Shown here one piece after another: positions 9,103 through 18,823 of a stretch of 64,000 nt of DNA. Source of the stretch: MR-S7 sp000400995 (lineage in GTDB: Bacteria; Pseudomonadota; Gammaproteobacteria; Burkholderiales; Burkholderiaceae_C); NCBI RefSeq assembly GCF_045291395.1, contig NZ_CP152342.1, positions 3,782,001-3,846,000 on the forward strand, read 5' to 3'. Under the pieces are notes generated by a model that saw nothing but the letters and a program-made list of their open reading frames with translations, searched no databases and had not been told where the DNA came from. The position numbers were made by a program, and so were the translations under genes. Every line of letters begins with the position of its first letter. Position 1 is the first letter of the stretch.

Positions 9103-10452
9103 ATGGACAGACCACCCGCCGCCATGACGACCACGCACGTATTGCACCGCCACCTGCACCACACCCCGCCGCGCGCCGTGGCGGGGCACGGCATGACCTT
9201 GCGCGACGCCTCGGGCAAGGAATACCTCGACGCCTCGGGCGGCGCGGCCGTGTCGTGCCTGGGCCATGGGCACCCCGACGTACTAGCCGCCATGCATGCG
9301 CAGATCGACCGGCTGGCCTATGCGCACACGAGCTTCTTCACCACCGAAGTGGCCGAGGAGCTCGCCGACCAGCTCGTGCGCACCGCGCCCGAGGGCATGA
9401 GCCACGCGTATTTCGTGAGCGGCGGCTCCGAGGCCGTGGAGGCGGCGCTGAAGATGGCGCGCCAGTATTTCGTGGAGATCGGCCAGCCACAGCGGCGCCA
9501 CTTCATCGCGCGGCGCCAGAGCTACCACGGCAACACGCTGGGCGCGCTGGCCGTGGGCGGCAACGCCTGGCGGCGCGCGCAGTTCGCACCGCTGCTGATC
9601 GACGTGGAGCACGTCGCGCCCTGCTACCCCTACCGCGAGCAGCGCGCGGAGGAAACGCCCGAGCAGTACGGCCAGCGCCTCGCGCAGGAGCTGGAGGACA
9701 CCATCCTGCGCCTGGGTGCGGACAGCGTGATGGCCTTCGTGGCCGAGACCGTGGGCGGCGCCACCGCAGGCGTGCTCGTGCCCGTGCCCGGCTACCTGCA
9801 GGCCGTGCGCCGCGTGTGCGACACGCACGGCGTGTTGCTGATCCTGGACGAGGTGATGTGCGGCATGGGCCGCACGGGCACGCTGCACGCCTGCGAGCAG
9901 GACGGCGTGGTGCCCGACCTGATGACCGTCGCCAAGGGACTGGGCGGCGGCTACCAGCCCATCGGCGCGGTGCTGGCGCAGGGGCGCATCGTGCAGGCCA
10001 TGACGGCGGGCAGCGGCTTCTTCCAGCACGGCCATACCTACCTGGGCCATGCCGTGGCTTGCGCCGCCGCGCTGGCCGTGCAGCGCGTGATCGAGCGCGA
10101 CGGGCTGCTGGCGCGCGTGCGCGAAGCGGGCCAGCGCCTGCAGGGCCTGCTGCACGGCGCGTTCGATGCGCACCCGCACGTGGGCGACATCCGCGGGCGG
10201 GGCCTGTTCTGGGGCGTGGAACTGGTGCAGGACCGCGCCAGCAAGGCACCCTTCGACCCGTCGCGCCGCCTGCATGCGCGCGTGAAGGCCGAGGCGTTCG
10301 CGCGCGGCTTGCTGGTTTACCCGATGGGTGGCACGGTGGACGGCCGCTATGGTGACCACGTGCTGCTGGCGCCGCCCTTCATCGCGAGCGATGCCGACCT
10401 GGCCACCATCGCCCAGCGCCTGCAGGCCGCCCTGGACGCCGCGCTGCACTGA
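9103..10452 (+). CDS. Class III PLP-dependent aminotransferase
   Basis: Fold-type I aminotransferase of 449 residues (omega-aminotransferase/aspartate aminotransferase family). Visible features are the substrate region GGSEAVEAALKMAR, the PLP-contacting LILDEVMCGMGRTG with its Asp, and the Schiff-base lysine in TVAKGLGGGYQP (about residue 278). It transfers an amino group from an amine or omega-amino acid to a keto acid. No strong RBS marks the start; ATG 9103 is used and ATG 9124 is an equal alternative. The next genes form a TAXI-TRAP uptake system, so importer and enzyme may serve the same substrate. Confidence 0.85.
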   Translation: MDRPPAAMTTTHVLHRHLHHTPPRAVAGHGMTLRDASGKEYLDASGGAAVSCLGHGHPDVLAAMHAQIDRLAYAHTSFFTTEVAEELADQLVRTAPEGMSHAYFVSGGSEAVEAALKMARQYFVEIGQPQRRHFIARRQSYHGNTLGALAVGGNAWRRAQFAPLLIDVEHVAPCYPYREQRAEETPEQYGQRLAQELEDTILRLGADSVMAFVAETVGGATAGVLVPVPGYLQAVRRVCDTHGVLLILDEVMCGMGRTGTLHACEQDGVVPDLMTVAKGLGGGYQPIGAVLAQGRIVQAMTAGSGFFQHGHTYLGHAVACAAALAVQRVIERDGLLARVREAGQRLQGLLHGAFDAHPHVGDIRGRGLFWGVELVQDRASKAPFDPSRRLHARVKAEAFARGLLVYPMGGTVDGRYGDHVLLAPPFIASDADLATIAQRLQAALDAALH

Positions 10453-10492
10453 GATGCACCGTTCATTCACCCCCATCCCCAAGGAGAAGCGC

Positions 10493-11485
10493 ATGACCGT
10501 GACATTCACCCTGAAGACCGCCGCCCGGGCCCTGGCCCCCGTGGCCCTGCTGTGCGCCACGCTGGGCGGCACGCCCGCCATGGCACAGCAGAAGTTCGTC
10601 ACCATCGGCACCGGCGGGGTGACGGGCGTGTACTACGCCGCCGGCGGCGCCATCTGCCGCCTGGTGAACAAGGACCGCGCCAAGCACGGCATCCGCTGCT
10701 CGGTGGAATCCACGGGCGGCTCGGTGTTCAACGTGAACACCATCAAGGCCGGCGAGCTGGACCTGGGCTTCACCCAGTCCGACGTGCAGTACAACGCCGT
10801 GAAGGGCGTGGGCCAGTTCAAGGACGCGGGCGCCGTGGGCGACCTGCGCGCCGTGTTCGCCGTGCACCCCGAGCCGTTCACCGTGGTGGCGCGCAAGGAG
10901 GCCAACATCGGCAAGTTCGAGGATTTCAAGGGCAAGCGCTTCAACGTGGGCAACCCCGGCTCGGGCACGCGCGCATCGATGGAGGAGCTGCTGGCCGCCA
11001 TGGGCTGGAAGCTGTCGGACTTCTCGCTGGCCTCCGAGCTGAAGGCCGACGAGCACGGCCCGGCGCTGTGCGACGGCAAGGTGGACGGCTTCTTCTACGG
11101 CGTGGGCCACCCCTCGGCCAACATCCAGGACCCCACCACCTCGTGCGGCGCCAAGCTGGTGCCGCTGGCAGGCCCGGTGGTGGACAAGCTGGTGGCCGAC
11201 AAGCCCTACTACGCCAAGGTCACCATCCCCGCGGGGCTCTACCCCAACAACCCGCAGGCCACGCCCACCTATGGCGTGCTGGCCACCGTGGTGGCCTCGG
11301 CCAAGACGCCGGCCGACACCGTCTATGCCGTCACCAAGGCGGTGTTCGAGAACTTCGAGGAGTTCAAGAAACTGCATCCGGCACTGGCGAACCTGTCGCC
11401 GCAGAGCATGGTCAAGGACGGCCTGAGCGCACCGTTGCACGAGGGCGCCGCGCGCTACTACAAGGAAAAGGGCTGGATCCAGTAA
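10493..11485 (+). CDS. TAXI-type TRAP transporter solute-binding protein
   Basis: Periplasmic receptor of 330 residues with a signal peptide (cleavage near residue 31, PAMA). The family signature after it, FVTIGTGGVTGVYYAAGGAI, identifies the TAXI (TRAP-associated extracytoplasmic immunogenic) group, which binds amino acids or organic acids such as glutamate. AAGGAG lies 6 bases before ATG 10493, which separates the true start from a longer in-frame opening. The fused permease follows after a strong hairpin (11510-11543) that should reduce read-through. Confidence 0.9.
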   Translation: MTVTFTLKTAARALAPVALLCATLGGTPAMAQQKFVTIGTGGVTGVYYAAGGAICRLVNKDRAKHGIRCSVESTGGSVFNVNTIKAGELDLGFTQSDVQYNAVKGVGQFKDAGAVGDLRAVFAVHPEPFTVVARKEANIGKFEDFKGKRFNVGNPGSGTRASMEELLAAMGWKLSDFSLASELKADEHGPALCDGKVDGFFYGVGHPSANIQDPTTSCGAKLVPLAGPVVDKLVADKPYYAKVTIPAGLYPNNPQATPTYGVLATVVASAKTPADTVYAVTKAVFENFEEFKKLHPALANLSPQSMVKDGLSAPLHEGAARYYKEKGWIQ

Positions 11486-11509
11486 GCGGCCGCCGCCAGT
11501 CCCCGCCGC

Positions 11510-11543
11510 AGGGGCGAAGCGCCAGGTGCTTCGCCCCTTTTTT
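11510..11543 (+). terminator. Intergenic terminator/attenuator between receptor and permease
   Basis: Perfect 11-bp stem (AGGGGCGAAGC pairing with GCTTCGCCCCT), 7-base loop and a run of six T. It has the form of an intrinsic terminator inside an operon and would give the abundant receptor more transcript than the permease 20 bp downstream. Confidence 0.85.
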
Positions 11544-11563
11544 GTACCGACTGGAACCGCAGC

Positions 11564-14145
11564 ATGGCCACCGACATCGACAAGGCCCCCGAGGCCCTTC
11601 AGCAACTCGTCGCCGACGCCGACACCGGCGGGCGCAAGCCCGTGGGGCTGCCCAAGCACATCATCTTCGCGGTGGCGCTCGCCTGGGCGCTGTTCCAGTA
11701 CTGGTACGCGTCGCCGCTGCCGTTCACGCTGGGCTGGGGCATCCTGAACGACACCGAGGCGCGCTCCATCCACCTGGCGTTCGCCCTGTTCCTGGCCTTC
11801 GCCGCCTGGCCGGCCACCCAGCGCTCGCGGCGCCAGACGGTGCCCTGGACGGACTGGCTGCTGGCCGCCGCCGGCGCCTTCGCGGGCGCCTACATCATGC
11901 TGTTCTACGCCGAGCTGGCCACGCGGCCCGGCACGCCCTCGACCATGGACATCGTGGTCTCCACCGCCGGCCTGGTGCTGCTGCTGGAGGCCACGCGCCG
12001 CGCCGTGGGCTGGCCCATGGCGGCACTGGCGCTGGCCTTCATCGCCTACTGCATGCTCGGGCCCTGGCTGCCCGAGGTGATCGCGCACAAGGGCGCATCG
12101 CTCAACCGGCTGCTCTCGCACATGTGGCTCACCACCGAGGGCGTGTACGGCATCGCGCTGGGCGTGTCGGCCGGCACCATCTTCGTCTACGTGCTGTTCG
12201 GCGCGCTGCTCGACCGCGGCGGCGGCGGCAACTACATGATGCAGGTGAGCTTTGCGGCGCTGGGCCACCTGCGCGGCGGTCCGGCCAAGGTGGCGGTGGT
12301 GTCGTCGGCGCTCAACGGCACGATCTCGGGCTCCTCGGTGGCCAACGTGGTCTCGGGCGGAATCTTCACCATCCCGCTCATGAAGAAGGCCGGCTACGGC
12401 GGGGTGAAGGCCGGCGCCATCGAGACCATGTCGTCGGTGGACGGGCAGATCATGCCCCCGGTGATGGGCGCGGCCGCCTTCCTGATGGTGGAGTACGTGG
12501 GCATCCCGTATTCCGACATCGTCAAGCACGCCTTCCTGCCGGCCATCCTGTCGTACCTGGGGCTGTTCTACATCGTGCACCTGGAGGCGCTCAAGCTCGG
12601 CATGCAGCCCATCGTGCAGCGCACGCCGCGCCCGCTGCGCGACCGCGCGCTGCGCAACCTGATCGGCCTGTCGGGCTCGGTGGCGCTGGTGTGCGCGCTC
12701 TACTACCTGTTCGCCGCCATGCAGGCCTGGCTGGGCGCAGCCGCCCCTGGGCCGTGGGCGCGACGGTGCTGGCGCTGTACCTGGCGGCCGTGCGCCAGGC
12801 GGCGGCCTGCCCCGACCTGCCGCAGGACATCGACATCGAGCACCCGCGCGCCATGGACACCTGGCCCACCGTGCGCGCAGGCATGCACTTCATCATGCCC
12901 ATCGGCATCCTGGTGTGGTGCCTGATGGTGGAGGAGATGTCGCCCGCGCTGGCCGCGTTCTGGGCCGTCACCTCGCTCGTGGTGCTCATGCTCACGCAGC
13001 ACCCGCTGATCGCGTTCTTCCGCAAGGCCTCGCCCGCGGGCGCGTGGCGCGAGGGTTTCGCCTCGGTGGTGGAGGGCTTCCACAACGGGGCGCGCAACAT
13101 GATCGGCATCGGCATCGCCACGGCCACCGCAGGCATCGTGGTGGGCGGCATCACGCTCACGGGCCTGGGCCTGCGCATGACGGAGTTCGTGGAGTTCGTG
13201 AGCCAGGGCAGCGTGATCCTGATGCTGCTGTTCGTGGCCCTCTCGTGCCTGGTGATCGGCCTGGGCGTGCCCACCACGGCCAACTACGTGCTGGTGGCCA
13301 CGCTGATGGCGCCCGTGGTGGTGGAGCTGGGCGCGCAGTCGGGCATGGTGATCCCGCTCATCGCGGTGCACATGTTCGTCTTCTACTACGGCATCATGGC
13401 CGACATCACCCCGCCCGTGGGGCTGGCCACGTTCGCGGCCTCGGCCATCTCGGGCGAAGACTCGCTCGCCACGGGCATCCAGGGCTCCATCTACGCGCTG
13501 CGCACGCTGATCCTGCCCTTCATCTGGATCTTCAACCCCCAGCTGCTGCTCATCAACGTCGACGACGCGGGCGAGATGGTGCGGGTGATCGCCGCGAGCA
13601 TCGGCGCCATGCTGCTGTTCGCGGCCGTGACCATGAACTGGTTCCGCATCCGGTGCCGCTGGTGGGAGACGCTGGCACTGCTCGCGGCCGTGGTGCTGCT
13701 GTTCCGCCCCGACATGTTCATGGACCGCATCGCGCCCGAATACCGCAATGCCCCCGCCGCCAGCGTGTTCGACGTGGCGCGCGACACGGCCCCCGGAGGC
13801 CGCCTGGTGCTGCGCATCCAGGGCACCACGCTGGAGGGCGAGGAACGCTCCAAGACCGTGGCCGTGCAGCTCGGAGAGGCCGTCGCCGACGGCCGCAAGC
13901 GCCTGGCCGACGCGGGCCTGCAGCTCGTGCCGCTGGGTGACGCGCTGCAGATCGGCGCGGTCAAGTTCGGCTCGCGCGCGGCCAAGGCCGGCTTCGAGCA
14001 GGGCTGGGACGTGCGCGACGTGCAGGTGCGCAGCGGCCGGCCCACGCCGCACTGGTTCTACCTGCCCGCGATCGCGCTGGTGCTGCTGGTGTGGTTCAGC
14101 CAGGGGCGGCGCATGCGCCATGCGGCTTTGCATTCCATTGCATAA
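11564..14145 (+). CDS. TRAP transporter fused permease (4TM-12TM), one frame break
   Basis: Inner-membrane permease of about 860 residues: small TRAP subunit fused to the 12-TM DctM-like subunit (motifs GTISGSSVANVVSGGIFTIP and PPVMGAAAFLM), then a C-terminal DUF3394 domain (VFDVARDTAPGGRLVLRIQG). The frame breaks at a C4 run, 12744-12747; one more C restores a continuous 861-codon gene with no loss of conserved sequence on either side. I treat it as an intact gene with a sequence error. It works with the TAXI receptor upstream, using an ion gradient. Confidence 0.85.
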
Positions 14146-14222
14146 CTAGGCGGGAAGCCGAAGACAGTGCTGTGGCACGGCGAGGCGACCAACGACGTTA
14201 GGCGATTGAAGGCGAAGCCGTA

Positions 14223-15317
14223 TCAGAGCCGGTGCGTGCGGTCGCCCTGTGCAAAGCCCATCGGTCCCCAGGGCGCACCCGGCGCCACAGCCAGCACCTT
14301 GAACAGCTCGCCCATCTCGTGCTCCATCATCAATTTGGCCGCTTGCGCACGCTGGGCCTGCGCAAGCAGCTCCAATTGTGATAGCAGTCCACAGTTGATG
14401 AGGAAGTGCGCCTGCGTGGTGTAGCCCAGGACTTGAAGCCCCGCCTCCTGCGCGGCCAGGGCCATGGCGGTGAAGTTCACGTGGGCGGTGATGTCCTTCA
14501 GGCCCACGTCGGCCAGCGGGGCGGAATCCACCTGATGCGCCCGGTGGCACACCAGCGTGCCCATGTGGCGCTGGGGGTGGTAGTACTCGTCCTCGCCAAA
14601 GCCGTAGTCGATGAGGAACGCCGCACCCCGCGCCAGCCGCTGGGCCAGCATGCGCATGAAGCCCTCGCCCTGCGGGTGGATCTCGGTCAGGTAGTCGTGC
14701 GGACCACCGATCTCCACGGGCGGGCGCAATGCGGTGGCCCGGTCTTCCCAGGCGAAGCCATCCCCAGCCCACACCACGCCGCGCTCGTGCCACGTGCCCG
14801 CGCGGCGGTGCAGCAGCTGCACGGGCATGGCGTCCAGCACCTCGTTGCCCACCACCACGCCTTCCAGCGCCTCCGGCAGCTGGTCGGCCCAGGCCACGCG
14901 GTCGCCGAACGGCGCGAGCCGCGCCTGCTGGCGCGCACGCAAGCTGCCCGACAGGTCCACGATGGTGTAGCGCCGCACGCGCTCGCCCAAGCTGCCCAGC
15001 AGTTGCGCGGCCAGCGCGCCGCTGCCGGCGCCGAATTCCCAGACATCGTGCGTGCCCGTCGCGTCCAGCGCCTCGCGCACCTGGGCCGCGAGCACCCGGC
15101 CGAAGACGGGCGACAGCTCGGGCGCGGTCACGAAATCGCTGCCGCTGCCGGGCATGGCGCCGAACTTGGGGCTTTCGTTGGCGTAGTAGCCCAGGCCGGG
15201 AGCATAGAGGGCAGCCTGCATGAAGCGGTCGAAACCGATCCAGCCGCCGGCCGCGCGGATGTCCTGCACGATGTGCGCCCGCAGGGCGCTCGTTAAACTT
15301 GAGGGTTCGTTCGTCAC
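14223..15317 (-). CDS. MidA/COG1565-type SAM-dependent methyltransferase
   Basis: Protein of 364 residues, class I methyltransferase of the MidA/NDUFAF7 family, which methylates an arginine of complex I in mitochondria; bacterial role not settled. The SAM motif I is EFGAGSGALA and a second motif GVVVGNEVLDAMPV follows. The GTG at 15317 is preferred because the conserved sequence (LTSALRAHI) begins shortly after; longer reading would overlap the divergent SDR gene. A dispersed repeat copy is incorporated in frame near the C-terminus (14331-14396), coding for a Gln/Ala-rich helix. Confidence 0.8.
   Translation of the reverse strand: MTNEPSSLTSALRAHIVQDIRAAGGWIGFDRFMQAALYAPGLGYYANESPKFGAMPGSGSDFVTAPELSPVFGRVLAAQVREALDATGTHDVWEFGAGSGALAAQLLGSLGERVRRYTIVDLSGSLRARQQARLAPFGDRVAWADQLPEALEGVVVGNEVLDAMPVQLLHRRAGTWHERGVVWAGDGFAWEDRATALRPPVEIGGPHDYLTEIHPQGEGFMRMLAQRLARGAAFLIDYGFGEDEYYHPQRHMGTLVCHRAHQVDSAPLADVGLKDITAHVNFTAMALAAQEAGLQVLGYTTQAHFLINCGLLSQLELLAQAQRAQAAKLMMEHEMGELFKVLAVAPGAPWGPMGFAQGDRTHRL
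14331..14396 (-). repeat. Dispersed short repeat, copy C, inside coding sequence
   Basis: Minus-strand copy containing AGCTGCTTGCGCA and GCAAGCGGCCAAATTG, flanked by GCTATCACAATT. It is read in frame in the methyltransferase gene as LLSQLELLAQAQRAQAAKLM. Confidence 0.5.
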
Positions 15318-15336
15318 GCGCCCGATTGTCTCCCCA

Positions 15337-16113
15337 ATGCCCTCTCCCTCCCGCCCCCGCACCGTGCTGGTGACCGGCGCCGCAAAGCGCCTGGGCCGCA
15401 GCATGGCCCTGGCGCTGGCGGCGGATGGCTGGCAGGTGGCGGTGCACTACCGCGCGTCAGAGCAGGAAGCTATTGAAACAGTAGCTGCTTGCGCACAACT
15501 GGCGGGCGATAGCGCCCATTTTGATGCGGATTTCCAGGACGAGGCCGCCGTGGGCGCCCTGCTGCCGCGCGTGGCGCAGCGCTTCGGCCGCGTGGATGCC
15601 GTGGTCAACAGCGCCTCGCTGTTCGAGCACGACACGGCGGCCAGTTTCAGCTACGCGCTGCTCGAGCGGCACCTGCGCAGCAACGCGGGCGCGCCCGTGC
15701 TGCTGGCGCAGGCGCTGCATGCGCACATCGCCGAACGCGGCGAGGCCGATGCGCAAGGCGCAGTGGTCAACCTGCTGGACCAGAAGCTCTGGAACCAGAA
15801 CCCCGACTTCCTGAGCTACACGCTCTCGAAGGCGGCGCTGGAGGCCGCAGGCACCATGCTGGCCCTGGCGCTCTCCCCGCGCGTGCGCGTGGTGGGCGTG
15901 GCGCCCGGCCTCACGCTCACCAGCCACATGCTCACGCCCGAGCGCTTCGCCGCGCTGCACGCGATGAGCCCGCTGGGCCGATCGTCCACGGCCGAGGACG
16001 TGGCCGCCGCCGTGAAGTTCGCGCTGGACAACCGCTCCATCACCGGCACCACGCTGCTGGTGGACGGCGGCCAGCACCTCATGCGCTTCGAGCGCGATTT
16101 CTCCCTGATGTAA
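15337..16113 (+). CDS. Short-chain dehydrogenase, pteridine-reductase (FolM) type
   Basis: NAD(P)H-dependent SDR of 258 residues. The cofactor motif TGAAKRLG (residues 13-20) is the TGxxxRxG form typical of pteridine reductases, and the catalytic Tyr-Lys pair lies in SYTLSKAALE. It probably reduces dihydrobiopterin or dihydrofolate, consistent with folB starting immediately after its stop (TAA-ATG). The gene is divergent from the methyltransferase with only 19 bp between start codons. Part of residues 43-63 is encoded by a dispersed repeat copy. Confidence 0.8.
   Translation: MPSPSRPRTVLVTGAAKRLGRSMALALAADGWQVAVHYRASEQEAIETVAACAQLAGDSAHFDADFQDEAAVGALLPRVAQRFGRVDAVVNSASLFEHDTAASFSYALLERHLRSNAGAPVLLAQALHAHIAERGEADAQGAVVNLLDQKLWNQNPDFLSYTLSKAALEAAGTMLALALSPRVRVVGVAPGLTLTSHMLTPERFAALHAMSPLGRSSTAEDVAAAVKFALDNRSITGTTLLVDGGQHLMRFERDFSLM
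15466..15526 (+). repeat. Dispersed short repeat, copy D, inside coding sequence
   Basis: Copy with GCTATTGAAACA, GTAGCTGCTTGCGCA and a degenerate right half. It is read in frame as EAIETVAACAQLAGDSAHF within the SDR. Confidence 0.45.
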
Positions 16114-16479
16114 ATGTCCGCAGGCACCCAGATCCTCACGCTCACCGGTTTGCGCTTCGACGCCAACCTGGGCATCCTGGCGCACGAGAAGACCGCGCCC
16201 CAGCCCATCCAGGTGGACGCCGAGCTGAACCTGGGCCCCCAACCCCTGGCGCCGCGCGACGACGACATCCGGCACGTGCTGGACTACCGCAAGGTGCGCC
16301 AGATCATCATCGACGAGTGCACGGCCGAGCACGTCAACCTGCTGGAGAGCCTGATCGGCAAGCTGGCCCACCGGCTGATGCAGCTGCCCGGCGTGCTGGG
16401 CGTGCGCGTGAAAATCGCCAAATTGGAAATATTCGACGACTGCGAAGTGGCCATTCGCGTCGAGACAGGACAGTGGTGA
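16114..16479 (+). CDS. folB: Dihydroneopterin aldolase family protein
   Basis: Protein of 121 residues matching FolB: VLDYRKVRQIIIDE, then EHVNLLESLIGKLA and the C-terminal VKIAKLEIFDDCEVAIRVE. FolB makes 6-hydroxymethyl-dihydropterin in folate synthesis. It follows the pteridine-reductase-like SDR without any gap and lies 5 bp upstream of ttcA, so the three are one transcription unit. The usual catalytic Glu of the FolB barrel corresponds to the Glu in HEKTAPQP. Confidence 0.85.
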   Translation: MSAGTQILTLTGLRFDANLGILAHEKTAPQPIQVDAELNLGPQPLAPRDDDIRHVLDYRKVRQIIIDECTAEHVNLLESLIGKLAHRLMQLPGVLGVRVKIAKLEIFDDCEVAIRVETGQW

Positions 16480-16484
16480 ACCCC

Positions 16485-17417
16485 ATGAATGCAATGCAAG
16501 AGCCCTCAAGCTGGATCGGCGAAGAGCCGGCAGCCGACAACCGCAAGATCGAGCGCGAGCAGATCAAGCTCGAAAAGCGCCTGTGCCGCGAGGTGGGCCG
16601 CGCCGTGCTCGACTTCAACATGATCGAGGAGGGCGACAAGATCATGGTCTGCATGTCCGGCGGCAAGGACAGCTACACGCTGCTGGACATCCTGCGCAAA
16701 CTGCAAAAGCGCGCGCCGGTGAAGTTCGACCTCGTCGCCGTGAACCTCGACCAGAAGCAGCCGGGATTTCCCGACCATGTGCTGCCCGACTATTTCAAGA
16801 GCATCGGCGTGGACTACCACATCGAGACGCAGGACACCTACAGCGTCGTCAAGCGCGTGGTGCCCGAGGGCAAGACCACCTGCGGCCTGTGCTCGCGCCT
16901 GCGCCGCGCCATCCTCTACAAGGTGGCCGACGAGCTGGGCTGCACCAAGCTGGCGCTGGGCCACCACCGCGACGACATTGTGCAGACGCTGATGCTCAAC
17001 ATGTTCTACGGCGGCCGCATGAAGGGCATGCCGCCCAAGCTGGTCAGCGACGACGGCAAACACGTAGTGATCCGCCCCCTGTGCTACGTGCCCGAGAAGG
17101 ACACGGCGCGCTGGGCGCAGTACCAGAATTTTCCCATCATCCCCTGCAACCTCTGCGGCAGCCAGGACGGCCTGCAGCGCGTGGCCGTGGGCGAGATGCT
17201 GCGCGAGTGGGACAAGAAATTCCCCGGCCGCATCGAGAGCATGTTCCGCGCCATGGGCAACATCGTCACCACGCACATGATGGACCCGCAGCTGCACGAC
17301 TTCCGCAACGCCAAGGCCACCGGCATCGCCGACCCCGACGGCGACATGGCCTTCGACCACGAGGAACTCCCCACAGCGCCCACACTCCCAGGTATGCAGG
17401 TCGTGCAATTGGGCTGA
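16485..17417 (+). CDS. ttcA: tRNA 2-thiocytidine(32) synthetase TtcA
   Basis: Cytoplasmic enzyme of 310 residues that thiolates C32 of certain tRNAs. The ATP-pyrophosphatase PP-loop SGGKDS is at residues 58-63. Cysteines of the Fe-S site lie in CGLC (133 and 136) and in CNLC (221/224). Length and motifs match the family throughout. It follows folB by 5 bp. The start ATG 16485 is followed by a second possible Met three codons on. Confidence 0.95.
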   Translation: MNAMQEPSSWIGEEPAADNRKIEREQIKLEKRLCREVGRAVLDFNMIEEGDKIMVCMSGGKDSYTLLDILRKLQKRAPVKFDLVAVNLDQKQPGFPDHVLPDYFKSIGVDYHIETQDTYSVVKRVVPEGKTTCGLCSRLRRAILYKVADELGCTKLALGHHRDDIVQTLMLNMFYGGRMKGMPPKLVSDDGKHVVIRPLCYVPEKDTARWAQYQNFPIIPCNLCGSQDGLQRVAVGEMLREWDKKFPGRIESMFRAMGNIVTTHMMDPQLHDFRNAKATGIADPDGDMAFDHEELPTAPTLPGMQVVQLG

Positions 17418-17443
17418 CCTGCCCCACCTTCCAGGAGACCGCC

Positions 17444-18121
17444 ATGGCCATTTTGCGCCGCGCCCTCGTCCTGCCGCTGTGCATGGCGGCCGCACTGCTC
17501 GCGGGCTGCGCCGGGCCCCGGCTGGTGGAGAGCGACGTCAACAGTTTCTCCACCCTCTCCGCGCTGCCCAGCCCACCCACCTACCGCATCGAGCGCCTGC
17601 CCTCGCAGGAAGCCCATTCGGCGGCCTACATCCCCATCGAGGCCCAGGCAGAGCAGGCTCTGGCGCGCGTAGGCCTGCAGCGCGACGACGCCCGACCTCG
17701 CCTGATCGCCCAGATCGGCGCCGAGGGCGGCTACGCCTCGCCGCGCTACTGGCCCTATTACTCCGACCCGTTCTATGGCCGCTTCGGCTGGGGGCTGGGC
17801 TACGGCGGGCGCTGGGGGTGGGGCATGGGAATGGGCTGGATGATGGACACTCCCCCGACGCTGTACCACCGCGGGGTCAGCCTGGTGCTGCGCGACGCGG
17901 CCACCCAGCAGGTGGTGTACGAAACCTCCGCCGTCTATGAAGACGTGTGGACGGACGACCCGGCCATCTACGGCGTGCTCTTCAACCAGGCCCTCAGCGG
18001 CTTCCCGCAGCCGCCGCGGGGCCGGCGCACCATCCGCACGGAAGTGCTGCCGCAGTCCGCCGCACGCCCTGCCCCGCAACCGGCCACGCCGGCCACCGTG
18101 GCACCCGCCCCGGCTCGCTAG
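17444..18121 (+). CDS. DUF4136 lipoprotein
   Basis: Lipoprotein of 225 residues. A lipobox LLAGC puts the acylated cysteine at residue 22. The body matches DUF4136 (envelope lipoproteins of unknown function), with a Gly/Tyr/Trp-rich middle segment (WGLGYGGRWGWGMGMGWMMD) and a Pro/Ala-rich tail. AGGAGA precedes ATG 17444. It follows ttcA by 26 bp and may be cotranscribed. Confidence 0.8.
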   Translation: MAILRRALVLPLCMAAALLAGCAGPRLVESDVNSFSTLSALPSPPTYRIERLPSQEAHSAAYIPIEAQAEQALARVGLQRDDARPRLIAQIGAEGGYASPRYWPYYSDPFYGRFGWGLGYGGRWGWGMGMGWMMDTPPTLYHRGVSLVLRDAATQQVVYETSAVYEDVWTDDPAIYGVLFNQALSGFPQPPRGRRTIRTEVLPQSAARPAPQPATPATVAPAPAR

Positions 18122-18233
18122 CCGGTTTGCAAACGTCCACATTCGTACGCGCCACCCCGTGCTAACGTGCCCCTCTCGCGCAGCCGCCGTGCGCTTCTGG
18201 CTCGGCCCGCGCGCACCATTGGAAGGAACTGCC

Positions 18234-18686
18234 ATGAAGACAATCGCCATCTCCGGCCTGCTGTGGGCCAGCCTGTGCGGACTGGGCGCCAGCGCACACG
18301 CCGCCGGCCTGGGAGACGCCCTGCGCGGCCAGGCCTCGGGCACGTCGGCGCTCGGCGGCATGCTGGGCGGCGGCGCGGATATGTCCGCCCTGTCCGCCAT
18401 GGGCCTGACCGGCTCGGGCACGGCCAGCAACGCGGCCGGCGTGATCACCTACTGCATGAAGAACAACTACCTGAACGCCAACAAGGCGGCGCAGGTCAAG
18501 GACCAGTTGCTGGGCAAGATGGGCCTGGGCCAGAAGGAAGAGCCCAAGGACGAGGGCTACCTGAGCGGCCTGTCTGGCATGGTCACAGGCTCGGGCGGCA
18601 AGACCTTCAACCTCGACAAGGTCAAGGGCGACCTGAAGGAAAAGGCCTGCGACTTCGTGCTCGACAACGCCAAGTCGCTGCTCTGA
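18234..18686 (+). CDS. DUF2501 (YjjA-like) periplasmic protein
   Basis: Protein of 150 residues with a signal peptide cleaved near residue 23 (SAHA) and a DUF2501 body: GVITYCMKNNYLNANKAAQV, then a C-terminal KEKACDFVLDNAKSLL. Two conserved cysteines could form a disulphide. Function unknown. GGAAGGA is upstream of ATG 18234 and an intrinsic terminator follows. Confidence 0.85.
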   Translation: MKTIAISGLLWASLCGLGASAHAAGLGDALRGQASGTSALGGMLGGGADMSALSAMGLTGSGTASNAAGVITYCMKNNYLNANKAAQVKDQLLGKMGLGQKEEPKDEGYLSGLSGMVTGSGGKTFNLDKVKGDLKEKACDFVLDNAKSLL

Positions 18687-18703
18687 CCCTCGGCACAGGC
18701 ACG

Positions 18704-18737
18704 AGCCGGCTCGGCAATGCGCCAAGCCGGCTTTTTT
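18704..18737 (+). terminator. Intrinsic terminator
   Basis: Two copies of AGCCGGCT (self-complementary, so they pair) separated by 13 bases and followed by a T6 tract at 18732-18737. It ends the transcript carrying the DUF2501 gene. Confidence 0.85.
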
Positions 18738-18823
18738 CATGGGTCAACGGAAGGCATGATGCCCCAGGGGAGTGAGTGACAATCCAGGCACGCCACTGTC
18801 CTTCCCGCCTATCTGCACCACCC

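Noticed and set aside
10463..12580. Very long antisense frame (about 700 codons, His/Gly/Val-rich) opposite the TRAP genes
   Set aside because: High-GC shadow of a real gene; composition is that of reversed third-position GC codons. The same applies to the other long His/Arg/Gly-rich frames throughout.
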